Shown in pieces: positions 9,101 to 15,700 of a DNA stretch of 19,856 nucleotides. The notes beneath the pieces were generated by a model. It had not been told where the DNA came from. It was given only the letters and a program-made list of their open reading frames with translations, and made no database searches. Made by a program: the position numbers and the translations under genes. The stretch is from an uncultured Prevotella sp. (lineage in GTDB: Bacteria > Bacteroidota > Bacteroidia > Bacteroidales > Bacteroidaceae): contig CABSIA010000040.1 in the NCBI GenBank assembly GCA_902477645.1, forward strand, positions 1 through 19,856, in the 5' to 3' direction. How positions within the stretch are numbered: position 1 is the stretch's first letter; each line of letters begins with the position of its first letter.

Positions 9101-10828
9101 GGATTGCCCAAAAACAAGAAGACCTTCGAAAAGGAGGTTGAGCTGAAAGCGGATACCACTGTTACACTACAGCACGGCAAAAACACTAAGCGCATAACCG
9201 TTACGGCAAAAACCGAGGACGGCAAGGCTTTCGAGCTGAAATTCAAGAAAATAGACGGCAACAAAATTCTCATAAAGAACAAGGTTGACTCATCGCTGAA
9301 AATAAAGGTTGCCGTTACACCGAAAGAGCCTCTCGAAGACAAGGGATGGTATAAAGCGGCACAGGCTGTGGCACGTGTGATGATGATGGTACGCTCTGTC
9401 GGAATATCATACCGCAACCAATATTCGATGGCTCTGCCAGGCTTTATGCCTAATGTTGGCGATGCATTTGGACAAACGAAGGGCACAGGAGTCTTGTCAC
9501 CGGGTCTCGACTTCGCATTCGGCATGATTGGCGACTCTTACATAGAAAAAGCACGTGAGAACAACTGGCTGCTTATGAGCGACTCTGTTGCGACTCCTGC
9601 CACAACCAACAAGACCGAAGACCTGCAGCTGAAATTCACCCTTGAGCCTGTAAAGAACTTCAAAATAGACCTCAACGCATCACGAACACGGACTACGGCG
9701 AAGAGCATACAGTACATGTACCGTGGCAATCCTACCACGGAGAGCGGCTCGCTGACCATGACAACACTGTCGCTAAAGAGCGCATTCGAGGGCGTGGGCA
9801 ATGCCAACAACGGTTACCGCTCAAAATCATTTGAGACTTTCTGCAACTCGCTTCCTGCTTTCCAGCAGCGAGTTGAGGAAAGATACCGTGGCGTAGTTTA
9901 TCCTGACGGAACAACTCTTGCCGGCTCAGCCTACGATGCGGCAAACGGCGGTGTGAACCTGTACAGCGGCGATGTTATGATTCCGGCGTTCCTCGCCGCC
10001 TATACAAGCATGCCCGGCAACTCGCTCGACATATTCCCTACCCTGTCGCGCCTGCTGCCAAACTGGACAATCCGCTACAGCGGACTTGGAAAACTGCCAA
10101 TGTTTGCAAACATCTTCAAGAGCGTAAACATCAACCACTCATACAAGAGCATTTTCGCCATTGGCTCATATAGCAGCTATTCGACATTTATGGAGGTGAT
10201 GGGCGATAACATAGGTTTTATAACCGACGCCACTACAGGGAATCCCATTCCGTCGTCGATGTTCAATGTCTCTACCGTGAGCATCAACGAGGCTTTCTCG
10301 CCATTGCTCGGTGTAGACGTGACACTGCACAACAACCTGACCTGCAAGCTCGAATACCGCACAACAAGGGTTCTGAGCCTCTCAATGACAAGCGTTCAAA
10401 TCAACGAGGCAACATCTCATGACTGGGTAGTTGGAGCTGGATATAAAATAAACAATTTTAACCTCTTCGGCGCAAAAAATCACAGGGCCGTGAGAGGCGG
10501 AAACAAGAACAGACAGCAGGACGAGAAAAACACATCAACTGCCAAGAATAAAAAAGGCGGTGTAAACCATGACCTCAACCTGCGCCTTGACCTCAGCTTA
10601 AGAAAACAGGCAACGATTATACGCGACATCGCATCGCTCAACAGCTCGGCAAGCAACGGCAACAACGCCTTCAAACTAAGCTTCTCTGCCGACTATACCC
10701 TGAGCCGTCTGCTCACCATGAGTTTCTACTACGACCGCCAGACCAACACACCGTTGCTCAGCAGCAGCAGCTATCCGACAACGACGCAGGACTTCGGCCT
10801 GAGCATAAAATTCAGTCTGACAAGATAG
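3161..10828 (+). CDS. sprA: T9SS outer-membrane translocon SprA (Sov)
   Basis: SprA is the giant single-chain beta-barrel that forms the outer-membrane channel of the type IX secretion system. This copy has 2555 residues, in the range of Flavobacterium SprA and Porphyromonas Sov. A signal peptide is visible (FRRK, then a hydrophobic stretch at about 8-25). Recognisable SprA segments include FGPGGVRIKTQGTAELKFG (about 180-200), DYEENRHFFLAQYFRDRYD (338-356), GSDYTVDYNAGEVRILNQS (about 705-725) and YIDDFENN (847-854). The rest is rich in alternating aromatic and polar residues, as expected of a 36-strand barrel, and ends in a beta-strand-like SIKFSLTR. Residues 1921-1992 form a Lys/Glu-rich low-complexity insert. 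The frame is intact throughout. It follows ruvA at 15 bp. SprA alone does not prove a complete T9SS; the gldKLMN, porU and porV genes would lie elsewhere. Confidence 0.97.
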   Translation: MSTFRRKTLTLILLAAMAVSYALGVSVFQDVRTNRQPQQGQQANNRNQKGNDNKNAALELIIDTDSIPDSLLHPRWRIQRTTPITVDDIGHSAIDLQRPENIKYDIEYNDTLDRYVVGTKIGGTWVNAPIMMTPEEYQKWSETQARNEFFRDKNDEIYKAKGKEKFDFSDMHFDLGPAEKIFGPGGVRIKTQGTAELKFGATLKNIDNPSLPIRNRKTTTMDFDEKINLNVNGKVGDKVNMNLNYNTDATFDWDTQNMKLKYDGKEDEIIKLVEGGNVSFPSNSSLVTGASALFGIRTDMQFGKLKLQTVVSQKKASSKSVSSKGGVQLTPFEINVADYEENRHFFLAQYFRDRYDAGMKTLPNLTTGVTINRVEVWVTNKTGTTTNTRNIIALTDLGESSRISNPMWQPTGIAVPSNNSNSEYSQMAGQYADARNIDMTSTVLDGISGFTGGADYEKLQSARLLSSSEYTVNNALGYISLKTTLNTDQVLAVAFEYTYGGTTYQVGEFASDITDVSKALFVKSLKNTGNSPRQGNWGLMMKNVYALASSVQKEKFRLDVKYQSDTAGVYLTYIPEQQVKDQTLIKVLGADRLDNNNKAHPNGYFDYVEGYTVSNGRVFFPAAEPFGNYLKNYLLSKGVSEQKANQYAFTELYDSTKTMARQIAEKNKYVLMGQYRGSSANVISLGAINVPQGSVVVTAGGVTLTEGSDYTVDYNAGEVRILNQSIIDAGTSINVSSESQSDYSQERKTMFGINWEYDFSKNFQLSGTLQHLSEQALTTKVAMGNEPLNNTIFGLNLNWKTESQWLTNLLDKLPGLHLTQPSSISFTGEFAKLFAGQSRGTQDNASYIDDFENNTTKLDVSTPTSWILSSVPTMFSESSDKTGLTSGFRRSQMAWYNIDPLFTRRSSSLTPSHIKNDLDQLSNHYVREVYVRELYPNRDQSSYSGATATLPILNIAYYPNERGPYNFSTDVDNNGMLQNPTTHWGGMMRKLDTNDFETANIEYLEFWLMDPFIYTNEQANANEYGGDFYINLGEVSEDILRDGKKFYESGMPVDGSNSFVTTQWGKIPTQSTVTYAFATTSGSRALQDVGYNGLNDDEERTFESYQQYLTEMQGKVNAAVWDSIYNDPANDNYHYFRGSDYDQMEAPILRRYKHINNPQGNSPDSDNRRENYDTSYKTTPDVEDINQDYTLNEYEKYFQYHVSVRPQDLVVGQNHIVDKRVYNAPLRNGDEEHNTTTWYQFRIPLREFNDKVGNINDFTSIRFMRMFLTGFRHPIVMRFGSLDLVRGEWRIYEQNLDNSTAGSGTMSTAAVNIEENNDKTPVNYVLPPGIRREQDPTQPQLTESNEQALSMTLKDLSAGEAKCIYKNTALDLRQYRRMQMFVHANALEHDVTNLGDDQLAVFIRLGSDYKSNYYEYEVPLKLTAPGLYDKYLLNDCKLVWPEENMVDIPLNLFTKLKKERNQAKANGTASYNRSYSAYDESQPKNKITVMGNPTLGEIKTVVIGVRNLASGNKSGEVWINELRLKEYENSGGWAAQGNLNVQLSDFGTVNVQGKYVSQGFGGLEQGVAERTTDDTGNYSVTTNFDLGKFFPDKAKVSIPLYYSVTKEKISPKFNPLDNDMLLDDALESAGSKHERDSIESIAVTKTTQTNFSLSNVKVGIQTKRHPMPYDPANFSFSYSHSHNHSSGETTVYENEDNWRGAMNYAWTPVYKPLEPFKKIKSKSKWFDILKKFGFNWLPQSVGFNTEITRSYYELQERDMESAEGNKLPLTFSEQFLWNRDFNIRWDLTKNLHANFQSATHAEIEEPYTPINKDLYPDRYQAWKDSVKTSLKNFGKPLNYNQTFQASYQLPLNLLPIFSWINADASYNATYQWVRGSDLEDGTTLGNTITSNRNLNLNSTLNLEKLYNMVPFLKATNDKFNKEKSRNELNKIRQNKQKQKEAEKKKKEEEAKKKAEEEKNGKDGDSKISAKDDKKAQQQKAGLPKNKKTFEKEVELKADTTVTLQHGKNTKRITVTAKTEDGKAFELKFKKIDGNKILIKNKVDSSLKIKVAVTPKEPLEDKGWYKAAQAVARVMMMVRSVGISYRNQYSMALPGFMPNVGDAFGQTKGTGVLSPGLDFAFGMIGDSYIEKARENNWLLMSDSVATPATTNKTEDLQLKFTLEPVKNFKIDLNASRTRTTAKSIQYMYRGNPTTESGSLTMTTLSLKSAFEGVGNANNGYRSKSFETFCNSLPAFQQRVEERYRGVVYPDGTTLAGSAYDAANGGVNLYSGDVMIPAFLAAYTSMPGNSLDIFPTLSRLLPNWTIRYSGLGKLPMFANIFKSVNINHSYKSIFAIGSYSSYSTFMEVMGDNIGFITDATTGNPIPSSMFNVSTVSINEAFSPLLGVDVTLHNNLTCKLEYRTTRVLSLSMTSVQINEATSHDWVVGAGYKINNFNLFGAKNHRAVRGGNKNRQQDEKNTSTAKNKKGGVNHDLNLRLDLSLRKQATIIRDIASLNSSASNGNNAFKLSFSADYTLSRLLTMSFYYDRQTNTPLLSSSSYPTTTQDFGLSIKFSLTR

Positions 10829-10895
10829 GAAGAGATACATGTTTGAGATGTCGCATACTGCCACAGGCGGGGAATTCTATATGGCTGAGAATCCT

Positions 10896-10931
10896 ATAGT
10901 ATCTACTTTAAAATCCCGCAGTATATACTAT
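10896..10931. repeat. Imperfect inverted repeat downstream of sprA
   Basis: The 12-base arms 10896-10907 and 10920-10931 are complementary at 11 of 12 positions, with a 12-nt loop. It lies 67 bp past the sprA stop codon and could form a hairpin in the sprA 3' end. No U-run follows on the plus strand, so a terminator role is uncertain. Confidence 0.4.
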
Positions 10932-10995
10932 GGGAAGCCGAGTACCTAAAAAGTGGTCATGGGGGCATCCGCCGTTAAAGCCTTGCCGAGCATAC

Positions 10996-11030
10996 AAAAA
11001 AATGCCGCATTCCGAATGCGAAATGCGGCA
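10996..11030 (-). terminator. Intrinsic terminator of the nfeD-SPFH unit
   Basis: A perfect 9-bp stem (11003-11011 with 11022-11030), GC-rich at its base, lies 21 bp past the SPFH stop codon. On the minus strand it is followed by seven Us (10996-11002). This is the clearest rho-independent terminator in the window. On the plus strand no U-run follows, so it should not act on sprA transcripts in the same way. Confidence 0.85.
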
Positions 11031-11051
11031 GTCACAATAATTTAAGGTTGT

Positions 11052-12005
11052 TTACTCTCCCTTGAACAGTTCCTTTATTCCACCTATGCTGCCCATGAGA
11101 TTCGTTGCCTCGTAAGGCAGATAGACAGTCTTTGACTTGTCGCCCTTGGCAAGCTCTTCCATCATCTGTATATACTTCTGTGCGAGCAGATAATTGGCAG
11201 GGTTGGTACTCTTTCCGACAGCCTCTGTAATCTTCTCGATTGCTATTGCCTCAGCCTCAGCCTTGCGTATGCGCGCCTGCGCCTCACCCTCCGCACGCAG
11301 TATCTCCTGCTGTTTGGCAGCCTCAGCACGGTTGATGGTAGAGGTCTTCTCGCCCTCAGACTGAAGTATGGCGGCCTGTTTCTGTCCCTCGCTGGTAAGG
11401 ATTGTGGCACGTTTGTTGCGCTCTGCCTGCATCTGCTTCTCCATGGCACTGAGCACACTCTCAGGAGGTGTGATGTCCTGAAGCTCGACACGGTTGACCT
11501 TTATACCCCATTTGTTGGTGGCATCGTCGAGCACAGCACGGAGCTTGGTGTTGATGGTGTCGCGTGAGGTGAGAGTCTGGTCAAGCTCCATCTCTCCGAT
11601 AATATTACGCAGGGTTGTCTGTGTGAGCTTCTCAATGGCGTTCGGCAGGTTGTTGATTTCATAAACAGCCTTGAACGGGTCTACAATCTGAAAATACAAC
11701 AATGCGTTTATCTGCATCTGGATATTATCCTTTGTGATAACGTTCTGACGGTCGAAGTCATATACCTGCTCACGAAGATCTATAGTATTAGAATACGTAT
11801 AGCGTCCATTGCGCATGGTGACTATCTCCTTCGGATGGTCTATGAAAGGGATAATAACGTTGATACCGGGCTGCAGTGTGGCATAATACTTACCCAACCG
11901 CTCTACGATTTTTGTCTCTGACTGTGATATAATCACAAGTGCCTTCTTTGCAATTACTATAACCAAGACTACAATGGCTATAAGTACATAAGTTACAATG
12001 TCCAT
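11052..12005 (-). CDS. SPFH/Band 7 (stomatin/prohibitin-like) membrane protein
   Basis: A 317-residue SPFH-domain protein of the stomatin/QmcA class. These form large membrane-associated oligomers linked to lipid microdomains and to membrane quality control. A single N-terminal membrane segment (about 4-22) is followed by the SPFH domain: SQSETKIVERLGKYYATLQPGIN (about 27-49), TKDNIQMQINALLYFQIVDP (91-110) and the conserved WGIKVNRVELQDITPP (166-181). A long alpha-helical coiled coil (about 182-265) carries repeated SEG/AEG/AEA units, typical of stomatins. A C-terminal segment includes YLLAQKYIQMMEELA. The gene lies 70 bp downstream of nfeD, its usual partner; NfeD C-terminal OB domains are thought to associate with SPFH oligomers. 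Unusually, a 26-bp GC-rich repeat ends 11 nt upstream of this start codon and could fold over the ribosome-binding region. Confidence 0.94.
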   Translation of the reverse strand: MDIVTYVLIAIVVLVIVIAKKALVIISQSETKIVERLGKYYATLQPGINVIIPFIDHPKEIVTMRNGRYTYSNTIDLREQVYDFDRQNVITKDNIQMQINALLYFQIVDPFKAVYEINNLPNAIEKLTQTTLRNIIGEMELDQTLTSRDTINTKLRAVLDDATNKWGIKVNRVELQDITPPESVLSAMEKQMQAERNKRATILTSEGQKQAAILQSEGEKTSTINRAEAAKQQEILRAEGEAQARIRKAEAEAIAIEKITEAVGKSTNPANYLLAQKYIQMMEELAKGDKSKTVYLPYEATNLMGSIGGIKELFKGE

Positions 12006-12016
12006 AATGTTTTAGA

Positions 12017-12042
12017 AGCCCCCCTGCCCCCCGGCGGGGGGA
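12017..12042. repeat. GC-rich 26-bp interspersed element, copy 1
   Basis: It reads AGCCCCCCTG at its left end and GGCGGGGGGA at its right, and is itself close to palindromic in its CCCCCC-GGC-GGGGGG core. It is the inverse complement of copy 2 (12093-12118) at 25 of 26 positions. It lies in the leader of the SPFH gene, 11 nt before the start codon. Composition is entirely unlike the AT-rich spacer around it. Confidence 0.9.
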
Positions 12043-12075
12043 ATGTTTTAATGATTAATGTTAAATATAATAAGA

Positions 12076-12561
12076 TTATGAGTTTGTGAGACTCCCCCCA
12101 CCGGGGGGCAGGGGGGCTACCGTTATAATGATTGATTCTCTGCCGACTACCTTTACCTTATCGCCTTTGCTGATTGGCATACCGTCAGCAGATACAGCTT
12201 TCCAGTCGTCACCGTCGATGGCCACACGGCCATATCCGCCTTCCTTGACAGCCTCGCTCACTACACCTATACGCCCCAAGAGCGCATCGGCATTACTGAC
12301 CCTCTTATCCTCACCACGATGAAGATAACGCAAGGCCACAGGACGCACAAACATCAGGGACAGCACGGTAAATAATGCGAATACTATTACCTGCACTATT
12401 CCACCAAAGCCTAAGGCTGCGGCAATGGCTGAGAAAACGCCGCCAATGGCGAAACACATAATGAAGAAATCGCCATTAGTAAGCTCTAAAATAAGGCAGG
12501 CGAGACTTATCAGAACCCATAACTGCCAAAGATGCTGCATGAAATAATCTATGATTGCCAT
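12076..12561 (-). CDS. NfeD family protein (membrane segments plus C-terminal OB domain)
   Basis: A 161-residue short-form NfeD protein, the usual partner of SPFH/stomatin proteins. Three hydrophobic segments are visible at about 11-27, 31-52 and 55-72, with the family-style stretch LILELTNGDFFIMCFAIGG (23-41). A soluble OB-fold follows (about 95-147): LLGRIGVVSEAV, GYGRVAIDGDDWKAVSADG and ISKGDKVKVVGRESIIITV. The protein should then end, but the frame continues through a 26-bp GC-rich repeat that encodes residues 149-156 (APLPPGGG), followed by SLTNS and a stop. That tail is probably not part of the ancestral protein. The ATG at 12561 was chosen because a good promoter lies just upstream; Met8 is an alternative. 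It is first in a two-gene unit with the SPFH gene. Confidence 0.92.
   Translation of the reverse strand: MAIIDYFMQHLWQLWVLISLACLILELTNGDFFIMCFAIGGVFSAIAAALGFGGIVQVIVFALFTVLSLMFVRPVALRYLHRGEDKRVSNADALLGRIGVVSEAVKEGGYGRVAIDGDDWKAVSADGMPISKGDKVKVVGRESIIITVAPLPPGGGSLTNS
12093..12118. repeat. GC-rich 26-bp interspersed element, copy 2 (inside nfeD)
   Basis: The inverse complement of copy 1 with one mismatch (25 of 26). It overlaps the 3' end of nfeD and encodes Ala149-Gly156 of that protein. The two copies are separated by 50 bp of AT-rich DNA and could pair as a long stem in the nfeD-SPFH transcript. Confidence 0.9.
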
Positions 12562-12593
12562 TATCGCTCGTATACTAAATGTTATTAATATTG

Positions 12594-12625
12594 CAAAGAT
12601 ACAGTTTTGAATTTATTCTACCAAA
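12594..12625 (-). promoter_or_regulatory. Promoter of the nfeD-SPFH unit
   Basis: On the minus strand a TTTG (-33 element, 12622-12625) is followed by a 20-nt spacer and TATCTTTG (12594-12601), an exact match to the Bacteroidetes pattern TTTG-N(about 20)-TAnnTTTG. Transcription would start near 12587, giving a leader of about 25 nt before the nfeD ATG. Confidence 0.75.
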
Positions 12626-12675
12626 TAATTTATAACAATATTTTCAAAATGCGAGTTCTGACAAAACACAAGAGC

Positions 12676-12703
12676 GGCATTCCATGATAATACACGGAAT
12701 GCC
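12676..12703 (-). terminator. Probable terminator of the 1154-residue secreted protein gene
   Basis: A perfect 8-bp stem (12676-12683 with 12696-12703) with a 12-nt loop lies about 45 bp past the stop codon. On the minus strand it is followed by a loosely U-rich stretch (GCTCTTGTGTTTTG), not a pure U-run. Position and symmetry support termination of moderate strength. Confidence 0.55.
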
Positions 12704-12747
12704 ACCCAGTATAAATAGATATATATTATCTCGCAGTGATTTCAGGT

Positions 12748-15700
12748 TTATTTGACAACAACCTTCTTGCCACCGATGATGTACATGCCCTTGGCCAGAC
12801 CCTCGAGAGAGTCGCCGGCATTGCGTACCTTCACACCGTTGATGGTGTAAACTGCGCTGTTAACGAAGTCAACGTCAGCCTTCACACCATTGATGCCGTC
12901 TACTTCGCCTGTAGCGTCTACATAGATGTAGTAGATGTGGCAGCCGTTGGTGTTGGTGACAACTATGTCAGAGGCGGTTTCGTCGGTGGTCTCACCTGGT
13001 ACGGTGAATACAAACTCCTCGAACGTCTTAGGAATAGCCTGACCCAGCTCAACGCCGTCGATGGTCAGTTTCACGCCTCGGGCGTCAGTGTTCTTGTGTG
13101 ACTCAATGCCGATGTAAACCTTAGAGCCAGACTTCACTGTCGGGATGGTGAACGAGTTGTTCTTGCCGCCTATCCAGAGGTAAGACGGGCCATTGTATGT
13201 GCCGAGACTTGTTGACGGATAGTTGATGCCGACAGCCAGTGCGCCTGCTGACATTTTGTTAAAGAGCAGACCCTTGGTCTCGGCTATCACAACGCCGTTG
13301 GCGGTGAGTTCCTCTGAGCCGCTGATTTCTGTACCATACCAGTAAGCGTTGCCGCCGTGGTCGGGTTCAGCCTCTGTCGGGCCGCCAACTTTCTCATAGC
13401 TACGCCACGGAGTGACAGTAGGATAAGTGAATGTGCCGTCGCCATTGTCCTCAGGAACTACAGATGCAGCATCGGCAGCCATGTTAGCCACGGTCTCCTC
13501 GCTCCATGTGCGGAAGTCCCACTTGCGGAGGTCTGCCACTGGCTCAACAGCAACAGCCTCGAAAGCTGTTTCGCCAGCCGGTATAAAGTAGTCGATATAT
13601 CCGGCAACTTCGTAATTCTCGTCGTAAACAGGACCTTCCATGATGATACCGGTGACTTTGTACATTCCGAGCTCAATCTTACCACCGTTCTCGTCGTATG
13701 CCTTGCTGAACATGTCAGACATGTTCATCTCCTTGTCACCAGACTTCAGGTAGAGGAGCGAATAGCTGTCTTCACCCTCGGTGATGGTCTTTTCTGCCAG
13801 CTCGACATTGTTTACCTTGATGAGCTGCATGTTGTAGTTGGCGCTTGTGGCGTCAGTCCATGCCACTTCCTTGGCAACGACATCCTTCACCTCAACGGTG
13901 TATTCGGAATTGTGTGTATAGCCAGCGGTCTCAAGATTCCTCATGCCATACTCGTCCTTATACTTCAGATAGATGTATCCGTTGAATGTCTGTCCGAGCT
14001 CGGTGAAGATTTCTCCCTGCTCGTCAAGAATCTGAATACCGGCAGTCTCGTCCTCAATGTAGATGGCCTTGTCCCAGCGTCCACCCTCGAGCACTTTGAT
14101 CTGAGTGTTGTTCAGGGCGAGTTTAATGTCGGTATCGTTTGCGATGTCCTTCAGAGCTGCGATGTTGGCTACCTCTGTGAACTCGATTTGCTTCTCAACA
14201 AAATCGAATGCTCCGTAGGGAACGAACTCCATACCATAGTAACCATACATTACGACACCGCTGATGCTGTTGAACTTCTCCACTACAGACATATCTTCCG
14301 GCAGTACGAACATAGCATCGTTTACAGTAAGCTCCTGGTCGCCGTCAACGAGAGTGATATCGGCGCTCCATCCTGTGTCTTCGTATTTCACGCTGACATT
14401 CTCCAGGCGGACGAACTTCGATGTAACATCACATACCTGTCCGGCGTTGATGTCGGCGATGGTGGTGACTGTCGGAACGATTTCCGTAGCCTCCTTGGTG
14501 ATTTCAGAAGTAGCAGTGTTGTCGGTGCCTTTGAATGTGAAGACACCGCCCTTAGTCTGATCCTTTGTAATCTTACCGATGATGTAGCCAGTGAGGGTCA
14601 CACCGTCCTCGCCGAGCAGCTTGCTGATGTTGAAGTCAACCATGAGAGCGCCGGTCTCGTCCTCGATGAACGATTCCATCATGTTGTTGCCGCCGTAGAG
14701 CGTAACCTTAGCTCCTGTCACATCCAGCTTAATTTCCTTGTCTCTCATGCCTTCTTCCTTGGCAGCTGCGATGTTCTCAGCCACAGGCATGGTCTCTTCT
14801 ATCAGCTCGGCGTCACCGGTCTTAATTATGTAGACGAAATCGATGCAGCGTGCAGCGTTTGAAGTAGCACCGAGTGTGATGGGAGTGGAAGCTGCGTTGA
14901 GCTCAAATTCCTCTGTGTCGTAGTCCTTTATAGATCCAAGACATTCGAATGTACCAATAGTGGTCTCACCGGCCTTGAACGTGAAGTCTACACCTGTGCC
15001 ACCCCATGTAGATGTGTACAGCTTATACTTACCATTAGGCAGATTCACTATCAGAGCATCACCTTCACCGGCGTTGTATGCGCCAAGTCCATTAGAGCAA
15101 CGTACATTTGAATTGGCGGCGGTGGAAACGGTCAGAGTCTCAATGTCCTCTGCCTCAGCGAGGAACACGACGTCTGCCGTCTCAGTGGCACTATAATCTA
15201 CCGTTGCTTCCACATTGTCCTGAGTCAGTTCGATAGTCTTCAGATACCATCCGGCAGAACCTTTGCCTGCTGAATAGAGCGTGCCGTCCTGTGCAAGGTA
15301 GCGCGGATAGGCAATATTGACAGTTTCGCCTTCCCAATCAGTTCCTTCATTAATTACACCACCAAGGTTATTCTTAAGAGTGTAGGCAAACTTCTCTGCC
15401 TCACGGAATGTAACCGTGATGACAGTAGAACCGTCTTCGGCAATGGTCTGTGAAGCAGCATCGTCGCTCACATAGATGTATTTAACATCATTGAACATGC
15501 AGCTTGCCTTGTCCTCATCGGTCACTGTATAGAAAGAACCGATGGCACCGGTTCCTGTCGTTGCCACTTTGACTTCTGTCTCACCGCATACATACTTAAC
15601 GGTATATGTAGCGGCCTGACTTGCATCAAGGTAAGTCACGGTAACGGTCGGGTTCTTGATATACCCACCGGCTGCTGCTGTCTCATACATCAATATGGTG

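Noticed and set aside
8674..9525. A 283-codon minus-strand frame inside sprA, with Ser/Phe-rich stretches.
   Set aside because: The Ser/Phe runs are the reverse complement of the Lys/Glu-rich insert of SprA. There is no independent evidence of coding.
12017..12118. The inverted GC-rich pair considered as the terminal repeats of an insertion sequence.
   Set aside because: Only 50 bp lie between the copies, with no transposase and no flanking target-site duplication that I can see. A short non-autonomous repeat is a better description.
13357..14862. A 501-codon open frame on the plus strand, opposite the 1154-residue protein gene.
   Set aside because: It lies wholly antisense to a well-supported secreted protein, has no recognisable domain or signal peptide, and its composition is what codon bias of the opposite strand produces.
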